A DNA stretch of 20,074 nucleotides from a virus. Position numbers and translations under genes: made by a program. Position 1 is the stretch's first letter. Each line of letters opens with the position of its first letter. The notes under the pieces were generated by a model. That model saw nothing but the letters and a program-made list of their open reading frames with translations. It searched no databases and was not told the origin of the DNA. Positions 14,899-20,074 of the stretch are shown here, one piece after another. The stretch covers positions 1 through 20,074 of the IMG/VR virus record IMGVR_UViG_3300011113_000082, one strand, 5' to 3'.

Positions 14899-15444
14899 AT
14901 GAGAGAATCTAATGCTTGGCTAGGGGTATTTACGTTAGTTATTTGCAGTACTGTTTTTGTTGGTACAGCAAAGGCTACAAATGAAAATAACTTACTAATT
15001 AGAGAGTCTGTGAGATCTGCCACCCAACAGGTGGCTTTTTTGGTTTCTAAAGACAAAAAATTAGAAAAGTATGAAAATGCTCATAATTTAACTGATGAGC
15101 AATTAGTTGATATGTTACGTCATGTGGGGTTTGAAGGAAAAGCCTTAAGATCTGCTTGTGCTATTGCCAAAGCAGAGTCTAATGGTCGTCCTCTTGCCTT
15201 TAATGGTAATGTAAAAACTGGAGATAGTTCTTATGGTGTATTTCAAATAAATATGCTTGGTGAACTTGGATCAGATCGTAGAGATAAATTTGAGTTAGAT
15301 TCAAATGCTGAATTATTAAATCCAGTACTTAATTCTCAAATTGCTTTACATATGAGTGATGGTGGAAAAGATTGGTCTGCATGGAGTTCCGTAAATGGAA
15401 AAAGGTATCAGGAATGGTACAACAAATATCCATGCAAAAGATAG
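14899..15444 (+). CDS. Secreted lysozyme/transglycosylase-like protein
   Basis: The product is 181 residues. The ATG at 14899 is chosen because AGGAGG lies 9 bases upstream; an upstream in-frame ATG at 14875 has no such site. Residues 1-25 form a Sec signal peptide (hydrophobic LGVFTLVICSTVFVG, cleavage after TAKA). Residues 65-175 look like a lysozyme-fold SLT domain: the presumed catalytic Glu93 in AIAKAESNGR, then SSYGVFQIN at 110-118, and DWSAWSSVNGKRYQEW near the end. Such enzymes cut peptidoglycan glycan strands. It is the only plus-strand gene here, has its own promoter, operator-like site and terminator, and interrupts the tail genes. It may serve in lysis, in cell-wall remodelling by a lysogen, or in exclusion of other phages; the sequence does not decide. 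Confidence 0.85.
   Translation: MRESNAWLGVFTLVICSTVFVGTAKATNENNLLIRESVRSATQQVAFLVSKDKKLEKYENAHNLTDEQLVDMLRHVGFEGKALRSACAIAKAESNGRPLAFNGNVKTGDSSYGVFQINMLGELGSDRRDKFELDSNAELLNPVLNSQIALHMSDGGKDWSAWSSVNGKRYQEWYNKYPCKR
15019..15041 (+). terminator. Terminator-like hairpin inside the transglycosylase coding sequence
   Basis: GCCACC and GGTGGC form a perfect 6-bp GC-rich stem with a 5-base loop, followed at once by TTTTTT. It falls in codons 41-48 of the gene. It fits an intrinsic terminator and could produce a short RNA of about 190 bases or act as an attenuator. Confidence 0.6.
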
Positions 15445-15450
15445 TTTAAA

Positions 15451-15497
15451 ATAAAAATACCCCCATTGGAATTATCCTTTGGGGGTTTATTTTTTAT
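15451..15497. terminator. Bidirectional intrinsic terminator between convergent genes
   Basis: ACCCCCA (15459-15465) pairs with TGGGGGT (15480-15486). An inner GGA/TCC pair continues the stem past a small TT/TT internal loop. T-rich tracts follow in both directions. It ends the plus-strand gene and the minus-strand block that stops at 15502. Confidence 0.9.
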
Positions 15498-15501
15498 TAA
15501 A

Positions 15502-15708
15502 TTATTCTGCAGGAGTTTCTTCAGCAGGAGTTTCTACTACTGGAGCAGTAAACACTCCATCAGCATATGAATATCCAATGTCAACAAATACTCCTAATGG
15601 AATTAGTATGCAATAAGATCCAGTTACGCTTTCTGCTACATCTAAAGAGCCAGCAACTATAATGTTAATAACTTGCGAATCATCATTTAACACAGCATAT
15701 TTTTTCAT
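15502..15708 (-). CDS. Small phage protein with YADGVFTAP motif
   Basis: The product is 68 residues, starting MKKYAVLNDDSQVINIIVAG with SYADGVFTAP near the end, then an acidic Pro-rich tail containing two PAEE/PAE repeats. Proteins of this pattern are common in phage tail regions, but I know no proven role. It has AAGGAG before the ATG. It is the last gene of the first adhesin block and sits just after the glycine-rich adhesin gene. It may help fibre assembly, which is speculation. Confidence 0.75.
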   Translation of the reverse strand: MKKYAVLNDDSQVINIIVAGSLDVAESVTGSYCILIPLGVFVDIGYSYADGVFTAPVVETPAEETPAE

Positions 15709-15719
15709 TTTTTTTCTCC

Positions 15720-16280
15720 TTAAAGATAAATATGTAACTGTCCAGCGCTACCTGCAGCACCAGCATTATATCTCACACCACCATTGCCACCAGCAGCAGC
15801 ACCAGTATTTTGAGTTGAAATATTTCCAGTTCTTACAATTGCTCCTGATGGTGATAAAGATGTAAGCGATGTGGTTCCACTAGCAGTACTTTGATTACCG
15901 CTAGTGCCAGTACTATATCTTCCTTGTGTTATAAATCCACCAGTTCCACCTGTAACAGAAAGAGCACCATCAAATGATGTTGTACCACCACTTCCTCCAT
16001 TACCGTTGTTACCTTGTATGCCAGCAGCGCCAGCAGCGCCGACTGTAACAACATGGTTTCCTGATGGAGTTATTTGTACAAAAGCACCAGCAACAAGTCC
16101 GCTACCACCTGAGCCTCCAGTAGCATATCTTCCACTGTTTGTGCCACCAGCACCGCCACCAGAAGCACCGTGTATTGATACGAATGCCAAAGTTGCTCCT
16201 GCTGGAGCAAGATAATTTCCACTAGAGTTAAAGGTTGCTACATGCCTTAAAGGTGATACTGGGTTAGTATTAATTGCCAT
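15720..16280 (-). CDS. Glycine-rich tail adhesin
   Basis: The product is 186 residues, dominated by Gly, Ala, Ser and Thr. After a short start it has YLAPAGATLAFVSIHGASGGGAGG, then runs such as GGSGGSGLVAG, GNNGNGGSGG and GAAAGGNGG. Such glycine-rich repeats are known in phage tip adhesins (for example T4-like gp38), where packed polyglycine helices hold the variable receptor loops. There is no signal peptide. Its ATG shares a base with the preceding stop (TAATG) and GGAG lies upstream. A receptor-contact role is likely but inferred. A long antisense frame opposite it is a shadow of the glycine codons. Confidence 0.8.
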   Translation of the reverse strand: MAINTNPVSPLRHVATFNSSGNYLAPAGATLAFVSIHGASGGGAGGTNSGRYATGGSGGSGLVAGAFVQITPSGNHVVTVGAAGAAGIQGNNGNGGSGGTTSFDGALSVTGGTGGFITQGRYSTGTSGNQSTASGTTSLTSLSPSGAIVRTGNISTQNTGAAAGGNGGVRYNAGAAGSAGQLHIYL

Positions 16281-16615
16281 TATGAATTCTCCGATCCAAA
16301 TAAATTAAATGCACACTTTCCATTTAAATCATATACCGTTACAACATCTGTTGCTGCTAAAGTAATTCCAATTGTATAAACTTGAGTTGAATATGGAGAA
16401 CAACCAGAATCGTAAACAATATAGTGTTTATCTGCTTGTGCTTCTCCTGCAGGCCGTATTGAAACTCTTACATTTGTTGAATCCCCAGTGATATTGTTTA
16501 TAACTAAAGAAGATACAACTGCATAATTTCCAGAACCTGTTGGCACTGTATATAGAGTTGTGGCTGTTGCTGCACTAGGTTTTACTTGACCTAAGACTTT
16601 GTAACTTACGGCCAT
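16280..16615 (-). CDS. Small tail/fibre structural protein (TVPTG type)
   Basis: The product is 111 residues. It has VKPSAATATTLYTVPTG, YAVVSSLVINN, VSIRPAGEAQADKHYIVYD, GITLAATDVVTVYD and ends near FNLFGSE. This is a pattern I know from small phage virion proteins of beta-rich fold, often next to fibres. The stop overlaps the start of the glycine-rich adhesin, and GGGAG precedes its own ATG. It may be a linker or a decoration of the fibre. The function is not established. Confidence 0.78.
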   Translation of the reverse strand: MAVSYKVLGQVKPSAATATTLYTVPTGSGNYAVVSSLVINNITGDSTNVRVSIRPAGEAQADKHYIVYDSGCSPYSTQVYTIGITLAATDVVTVYDLNGKCAFNLFGSENS

Positions 16616-17047
16616 TTATGCTCCCATCATTAAAATTACCTGGGTCATAGCATCTGGTGCCTGTTCCCATGCTGATATTGTACCATTACTTTTTAAGATT
16701 TTATCTGTTTGTCCTACTGGAGATGGAAGAACTGTTGTCCAACTACCGCCAATATAAACCTGTAATGAATTTACTGTTGCGCCACCTGAATCTTGCCTTA
16801 TTAAACAAGTTGTTCCAGCAGCAGGGGATGGTATCGCTGCATCTCTGGCTGCGGGATTAAGAAAATTATTCATACCTTTTTCAGCATTAAAATGATCTGC
16901 GGTAGTTAATGTTGATAGATGTGTATGTAAACCAGTCCACTCAAAAGTTCCAGAAATATCTGTCTTACCAGAAACTTGATACCAAGTATCATCTGCTAAA
17001 TTATAAACATACGCTGCTTTACCATCTGAATCAAATGAAGTTGGCAT
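16616..17047 (-). CDS. Small fibre-tip-like protein
   Basis: The product is 143 residues. It has AAYVYNLADDTWYQVSG early, a central HTHLSTLTTADHFN region, VYIGGSWTTVLPS, and an end with KILKSNGTISAWEQA and VILMMGA. The end resembles that of the 604-residue fibre ([17 protein letters not shown]), suggesting a common fibre C-terminal domain. Its ATG shares a base with the preceding stop and AGGTGA precedes it. It is probably part of the receptor-binding apparatus, by inference. Confidence 0.77.
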   Translation of the reverse strand: MPTSFDSDGKAAYVYNLADDTWYQVSGKTDISGTFEWTGLHTHLSTLTTADHFNAEKGMNNFLNPAARDAAIPSPAAGTTCLIRQDSGGATVNSLQVYIGGSWTTVLPSPVGQTDKILKSNGTISAWEQAPDAMTQVILMMGA

Positions 17048-17526
17048 TAAATCACCTGATCAAAAGTGCTAGTGTCGCCATTATAAACATACATCTCAAT
17101 TGGACTTGAACCCTTTTTAATCCATATAAGACCATTTGCTAAATTTGTTGATGGAGCAGTTGCAGTATAAACAGATGTTGCAGCATAATAACCAACACCA
17201 GCAGAAGAATCTTTATCTAACCAAATATATCCATCTGGGATTGTTGCAGAAAATGCTGTAAATGCTGCAGCAGTAGGTGCGGTTGTGCTTGCTCTAGATA
17301 TATCTCTTGCTGCCTCTTCAAGAGTAGCATTGTCATCTATTTGTTCTTGTAAGTCATTAATGGTGTATGCCATTGATGGGTTTAATAGGTTTGCTGTGTT
17401 TGTTTCAGCAGTATCAAAAGTATAAGATCCATAATGATACGCCTTTAAAGCATCTTGAATATTAGCATCGTCAATTAATGCTGGAATTTTAGTTGGTACT
17501 AAGTTTCCTATATTTTCTACAGCCAT
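17047..17526 (-). CDS. Hypothetical tail-module protein
   Basis: The product is 159 residues. It opens with an acidic segment (VPTKIPALIDDANIQDALKA), then a helical stretch (INDLQEQIDDNATLEEAARD), and a C-terminal part with GYIWLDKDSS and GLIWIKKGSSPIEMYVYNG, phrases like those in fibre connector domains. I recognise no named family. It has GAGGTGA upstream and a TGGTATAAT promoter in the preceding gap, and overlaps the next start. A virion role is inferred from its neighbours. Confidence 0.75.
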   Translation of the reverse strand: MAVENIGNLVPTKIPALIDDANIQDALKAYHYGSYTFDTAETNTANLLNPSMAYTINDLQEQIDDNATLEEAARDISRASTTAPTAAAFTAFSATIPDGYIWLDKDSSAGVGYYAATSVYTATAPSTNLANGLIWIKKGSSPIEMYVYNGDTSTFDQVI

Positions 17527-17546
17527 TTGGTCACCTCTTTAAAGAT

Positions 17547-17555
17547 TATACCATT
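17547..17555 (-). promoter_or_regulatory. Extended -10 promoter TGGTATAAT within the first adhesin block
   Basis: TGGTATAAT lies 20 bases before the ATG at 17526. The leader carries GAGGTGA. It falls just after the stop of the gene at 17562. Confidence 0.55.
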
Positions 17556-17561
17556 TTTATA

Positions 17562-18137
17562 TCAAACTATAGATATAAATATGTGTACCGTTTTACTTCC
17601 ACTTAGGGCTGACCAACTGCCACCACTATATTGAACTGCATCAAAATTAATTACTAAGTTTGTTCCAGCCCCTGCTAAAGCAGGTATTTCCATTGATGAC
17701 GCAATCGGGTTTGGTCCCTCAATTTGAAACTGAACGCTAAAGTTTGAAGCGGTAAGTGGTGATCCGCTAACTGTTACTATATTTGATATTGGAATAGTTA
17801 TTGATCCAGATCCAGATGTAAAAGATACAGTTTCTACTGCAGAATAAATTGCTGGATTTATTTTTAAAACTTGAACCCAAGTGTTTCCTCCAGCCTGAGA
17901 AATGTATTGATACATATATCCATAATTTGCTCCTGGTGCTGTGTTGATATACATATCGTTTAAAATTAAAGTAGTTCCTAATAAAACTCCACTTGAAGTT
18001 AATGCATTTGGCTCACCAGATCCAACAATAAATTTATTTCCACGAGTTCCTTGTGGTCCGATATCTACCAAAACATCAACCGAGTCTGGTGGACCTAGAA
18101 CAACTACATCTTCTGTATTAAGTAATACATCTACCAC
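17562..18137 (-). CDS. Fibre-like protein with short collagen-type segment
   Basis: The product is 191 residues. The start codon is GTG, sharing its first base with the preceding stop (TAGTG), so it is coupled to the BppU-like gene. Near residues 27-33 it has a short collagen-like GPQGTRG, then GYMYQYISQAGGNTWVQVLKI and a beta-rich C-terminal half with FTSGSGSITIPI and SVQFQIEGPNP. This order of adaptor gene then fibre gene is common in phage baseplates. The role as a minor tail or receptor-binding protein is inferred. Confidence 0.78.
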   Translation of the reverse strand: MVDVLLNTEDVVVLGPPDSVDVLVDIGPQGTRGNKFIVGSGEPNALTSSGVLLGTTLILNDMYINTAPGANYGYMYQYISQAGGNTWVQVLKINPAIYSAVETVSFTSGSGSITIPISNIVTVSGSPLTASNFSVQFQIEGPNPIASSMEIPALAGAGTNLVINFDAVQYSGGSWSALSGSKTVHIFISIV

Positions 18138-18481
18138 TATACTGCCCCAGTGATATCATCTGTTACTGTTATTGTTCCAGTCAATACTGTATAAATTTCT
18201 GAAGCGCTAGAATCAATTTGAACATCGTAAACATAATTTCCAGCAGCGAGTTCTCTTCCTACTTCTGGAAGAATAGTACATGTGATTGTATCTGCAGATC
18301 CATCAACTACTGCTTGTGCCTCATACTGAGTTCCTGTTTCGCCTCTTGCGGTAGCAATAAAAAAATCTGAATTAAAACCTGTTAAATCAAAAGCATCGCC
18401 ATTTGCTGTTTTAGGGCGTATGACAAATTCGGCGGTATCGCCACGATAATAGTTAAAATTATAAGAACCTGGAAATGCCAT
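18137..18481 (-). CDS. BppU-like (baseplate upper protein N-terminal) adaptor, copy 2
   Basis: The product is 114 residues. It has FNYYRGDTAEFVIRP, FDLTGFNSDFFIATARG, VDGSADTITCTI, GNYVYDVQIDSS and YTVLTGTITVTDDIT. This is a compact and clear form of the Ig-like domain of baseplate upper proteins. It has AGGAGG before the ATG and TGGTATAAT further upstream. It directly precedes a fibre-like gene with an overlapping start. The anchoring role is inferred. Confidence 0.8.
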   Translation of the reverse strand: MAFPGSYNFNYYRGDTAEFVIRPKTANGDAFDLTGFNSDFFIATARGETGTQYEAQAVVDGSADTITCTILPEVGRELAAGNYVYDVQIDSSASEIYTVLTGTITVTDDITGAV

Positions 18482-18496
18482 TATTCCTCCTGTAAC

Positions 18497-18505
18497 ATTA
18501 TACCA
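18497..18505 (-). promoter_or_regulatory. Extended -10 promoter TGGTATAAT before BppU-like copy 2
   Basis: GTGGTATAATG is identical to the sequence before BppU-like copy 3. It lies 15 bases before the ATG at 18481 and the leader carries AGGAGG. It abuts the stop of the collagen-like gene. Confidence 0.6.
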
Positions 18506-19222
18506 CTATGATACCGATATATATATGCCTTTTAAAATAAACGAACTTTCATTATCAGTTCTAATTTGAGGTATTCCTCCATAGTTTTTAATTTTGTCGT
18601 TATTTATAAAAATGGTTTGACAATGAGATAAATCGTACTCATATTGATACTTTAAGAGTCCAACATGTCCAATTGGTGATAAATCTTCATCTCTTAATAA
18701 AGTCCTTATCCAAACCTCTGTATTTGATACATAAGTTTCTAAAGAAAAGTCATATCTGATATCCACCCTTGAACCAACTTTTAAGGTTTTTAGATTTATG
18801 TTTTTTGATATAGGGTTTAATAAGGAAACTGATTTATTTGGTAAATAGGATTCAATGGTTTTTGATTCATCAATATCTAAGAAAAAATTTACCCAACCAT
18901 CATCTCCTCTTTCTGGTCCAGTCCTATATGTTTGTATGCCTTTGTTTGCATAGTATCCCCATCCAGGATATTGTCCAGATGGGCTATCATATCCATCCCC
19001 TGCTTTACCTGGTTCACCACGCTCACCCTGTGGCCCCTGTTTACCTGGATCACCTTTATCGCCTTTGTCTCCTTTAGGCCCTTGTGGTCCAGGAGGTCCC
19101 TGTGGTCCAGTATCGCCCTTTTCTCCAGTTATTCCAGGAACAGCGATATACTCTGTTGTTTTTACTTCTTTTATGGTTTCTAAATATTTTTTCTTTTGAG
19201 GAAAGTCCATGCTTTTAGCCAT
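18506..19222 (-). CDS. Collagen-like tail fibre protein
   Basis: The product is 238 residues. A lysine-rich, probably helical N-terminus (1-28) leads into about 16 Gly-X-Y triplets at residues 30-77 (GEKGDTGPQGPP, GDKGDKGDPG). These would form a collagen triple helix and so a trimeric stalk. The C-terminal 150 residues (GYYANKGIQTYRTG, GSRVDIRYDFSLETYVSNTEVWIR) look beta-rich and are the likely trimeric head. It has GAGGA about 10 bases before the ATG. It stands between two BppU-like genes. The role in host binding is inferred; the collagen repeat is seen directly. Confidence 0.85.
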   Translation of the reverse strand: MAKSMDFPQKKKYLETIKEVKTTEYIAVPGITGEKGDTGPQGPPGPQGPKGDKGDKGDPGKQGPQGERGEPGKAGDGYDSPSGQYPGWGYYANKGIQTYRTGPERGDDGWVNFFLDIDESKTIESYLPNKSVSLLNPISKNINLKTLKVGSRVDIRYDFSLETYVSNTEVWIRTLLRDEDLSPIGHVGLLKYQYEYDLSHCQTIFINNDKIKNYGGIPQIRTDNESSFILKGIYISVS

Positions 19223-19235
19223 GACTTAGTCCTCG

Positions 19236-19325
19236 TTACTTTATTTTTGTTTTAAATATTTTTTTGCCAATTTTTATTACTGGCGGAATCTGTGGTGTTG
19301 GGTGAGATACTTTTACGATTGGCAT
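19236..19325 (-). CDS. 29-residue basic ORF coupled to BppU-like copy 1
   Basis: This frame encodes 29 residues starting MPIVKVSHPTPQIPPVIK and ending KTKIK, with 7 lysines and 5 prolines. Its ATG shares a base with the preceding stop (TAATG), as for several certain genes in this window. It fills most of the 102-base gap before the collagen-like gene. No family is recognised. It may be a real micro-protein or a coupling device; its shortness keeps confidence modest. Confidence 0.45.
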   Translation of the reverse strand: MPIVKVSHPTPQIPPVIKIGKKIFKTKIK

Positions 19326-19723
19326 TATAGTCCTGGGGTCATGTCACTTAAAACACAAATAGTACCTATAACTGGAGTCCAGACTGTATCTGCATCTGCT
19401 CCACTACCGCCCTCTATAATAACCTGTAAATCAAATCTTAGTTCGGCTGCTATCTGTTTGTATCCTGTGCCCCACTCCTCTGTAATTGATGCAGGAGCAA
19501 TAATAGTTGCCTGATGACCATCAACCTCTACAGTTAGATTATCTAGGACATCTCCCATTGGATCATAAGATGTTGCGGTAAAGGTCCAATCACTGCAGTC
19601 AAAAGGTGTTATTTCGTCGTCTTCTAAAAACTCTACAAGCAAAGTTGCTGTGTCTCCACGGACTACGGTCCATTGAATATTTGCTGGCGAGGCGCCATAT
19701 TTTTCTATTGTAGGAGCACACAT
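19325..19723 (-). CDS. BppU-like (baseplate upper protein N-terminal) adaptor, copy 1
   Basis: The product is 132 residues. It has IQWTVVRGDTATLLVEFLEDD, ITPFDCSDWTFTATSYD, VDGHQATIIAP, RFDLQVI and VWTPVIGTICVLSDMT. The WTVV-GD start matches copy 3 closely, and the overall pattern matches all three. It heads the first adhesin block. TGGTATAAT ends 8 bases before the ATG, with no ribosome site, so it may be leaderless. The family call is by pattern and the adaptor role is inference. Confidence 0.75.
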   Translation of the reverse strand: MCAPTIEKYGASPANIQWTVVRGDTATLLVEFLEDDEITPFDCSDWTFTATSYDPMGDVLDNLTVEVDGHQATIIAPASITEEWGTGYKQIAAELRFDLQVIIEGGSGADADTVWTPVIGTICVLSDMTPGL

Positions 19724-19731
19724 AATAATTG

Positions 19732-19740
19732 ATTATACCA
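19732..19740 (-). promoter_or_regulatory. Extended -10 promoter TGGTATAAT for the first adhesin block
   Basis: ATGGTATAATC lies 8 bases before the ATG at 19723. It is just downstream of the terminator-like end of the small RNA candidate. No -35 is clear. Confidence 0.6.
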
Positions 19741-19751
19741 TTAAATAAACC

Positions 19752-19806
19752 AAAAACTGGACACCTAGACGCAGTGGGGTGGGGGGTAGTATCTAGGTGC
19801 CAGCAT
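19752..19806 (-). ncRNA. Candidate small RNA with C-rich loop (6C-like), ending in an intrinsic terminator
   Basis: On the minus strand CTGGCACCTAGA (19803-19792) pairs with TCTAGGTG plus CCAG (19769-19757), a 12-bp stem with one bulged base. The 22-base loop contains CCCCCC and CCCC, striking in such AT-rich DNA. TTTTT follows at 19756-19752. An extended -10 (TGTTATAAT) lies so that transcription would begin near 19804-19806, right at the stem. Together these describe an RNA of about 50-55 bases. Actinobacterial 6C RNA also has C-rich loops, but it has two hairpins, so this is a likeness and not an identification. It could also be only a terminator. Confidence 0.5.
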
Positions 19807-19810
19807 AAAA

Positions 19811-19819
19811 ATTATAACA
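19811..19819 (-). promoter_or_regulatory. Extended -10 promoter TGTTATAAT for the small RNA candidate
   Basis: TGTTATAAT ends about 5 bases before 19806, so the transcript would open with the hairpin stem. No good -35 is seen. Confidence 0.45.
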
Positions 19820-19842
19820 TTGTATTATTATAAAACGGACAT

Positions 19843-19871
19843 ATTATAACAAAACGTTATAAACCAGACAA
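19843..19871 (-). promoter_or_regulatory. Sigma-70-like promoter TTGTCT-17-TATAAT
   Basis: TTGTCT (19871-19866), a 17-base spacer, then TATAAT (19848-19843). It points toward the small RNA hairpin and would give a transcript of about 85 bases if the hairpin terminates. The -10 is also an extended type (TGTTATAAT). Confidence 0.5.
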
Positions 19872-20011
19872 TAAAAATTAATTGTTATAAAATCGTTATA
19901 TTCAATTCTGCATAAACTGTAAAAAGCCAGGGTATAAAAGTGTATACTTAAAAGATATAAAGAAAAAGAATAACTAGCAAATAAAGTATTAAGATATCTT
20001 ATATATAGTAA
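19872..20011. other. AT-rich intergenic region without recognisable genes
   Basis: No open frame of note on either strand. It has a short inverted repeat (GTATA, 6 bases, TATAC) near 19931-19947 and a palindrome AAGATATCTT near 19991-20000. With the promoters to its left, it makes up the control region upstream of the adhesin genes. Confidence 0.5.
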
Positions 20012-20074
20012 TTAAGATTTAGAAGATTTAGATTTCTTAGAATTTTGATTAGCGATAAAATCAATCAATATCTC
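20012..20074 (-). CDS. C-terminal end of an unknown gene cut by window edge
   Basis: Twenty codons run from the window edge to TAA at 20012-20014. The residues read EILIDFIANQ then a Ser/Lys-rich tail (NSKKSKSSKS). Such basic tails are common at protein ends. Nothing else can be said about the product. The call is tentative because the piece is short. Confidence 0.45.
   Translation of the reverse strand, partial: EILIDFIANQNSKKSKSSKS

Noticed and set aside
19775-19788. G-quadruplex on the plus strand (GGGGTGGGGGG)
   Set aside because: Only two G runs are adjacent; a four-run quadruplex would need distant weak GG pairs. The minus-strand C-rich loop reading is simpler.
19765-19806. 13-codon ORF (MLAPRYYPPPHCV) just after an extended -10, with its stop in the hairpin
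   Set aside because: The frame lies wholly within a hairpin that better fits an RNA structure, and has no ribosome site. It could be a leader peptide with a Pro-Pro-Pro stall, but nothing supports that over the RNA reading.
1-20074. tRNA genes, CRISPR arrays, insertion sequences, integrase or attachment sites
   Set aside because: I looked on both strands and saw no cloverleaf, regular direct repeats with spacers, transposase motifs or recombinase genes.

Overview
The window is the AT-rich late (virion structure) region of a tailed bacteriophage or prophage. Almost every gene lies on the minus strand and is read right to left. The phage assignment rests on a PBSX-type portal protein followed by an XkdF-like prohead protease at the left end, and on about 10 kb of tail-fibre, adhesin and baseplate-adaptor genes. 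The host cannot be proved from this sequence. An actinobacterial host is my best guess, because the secreted cobalamin-binding-like protein resembles actinobacterial family members, several genes look leaderless, and the right end carries a small RNA candidate with a C-rich loop like actinobacterial 6C RNA. All of these are suggestive only.

Layout in the direction of transcription: (1) 20074-19750, the tail end of an unknown gene, a cluster of promoters, and a promoter-hairpin-terminator unit that looks like a very small sRNA gene. (2) 19740-15502, a first adhesin block with two BppU-like adaptor genes, a 29-residue coupled ORF, a collagen-like fibre, several small fibre or tip proteins, a glycine-rich adhesin and a 68-residue protein, closed by a bidirectional terminator. 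(3) 14818-15444 on the plus strand, a secreted lysozyme/transglycosylase-like gene with its own promoter, operator-like palindrome and hairpins: a moron-like insert. (4) 14770-9062, a second adhesin block led by a third BppU-like gene, with two large paralogous fibres, closed by a strong terminator. (5) 9058-5835, a cobalamin cassette with its own promoter: class II ribonucleotide reductase (nrdJ), a secreted transcobalamin/DUF4430-like protein, a 54-residue ORF too short for ordinary gene calling, and a PduO-type cobalamin adenosyltransferase. The last three overlap by a few bases. (6) 5826-1, a 1155-residue LamG-rich adhesin, a small conserved-looking protein, the portal and the truncated protease.

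The most interesting system is the cobalamin cassette. Read together, its genes could bind corrinoid at the cell surface, convert it to adenosylcobalamin, and use it in a B12-dependent reductase that supplies dNTPs for phage replication. A second theme is a recurrent extended -10 promoter (TGNTATAAT) in nearly every intergenic gap, often only 6-9 bases before a start codon that lacks a ribosome binding site. A third is that all three BppU-like genes follow the same TGGTATAAT element, so the tail region looks like repeated promoter-adaptor-adhesin modules.
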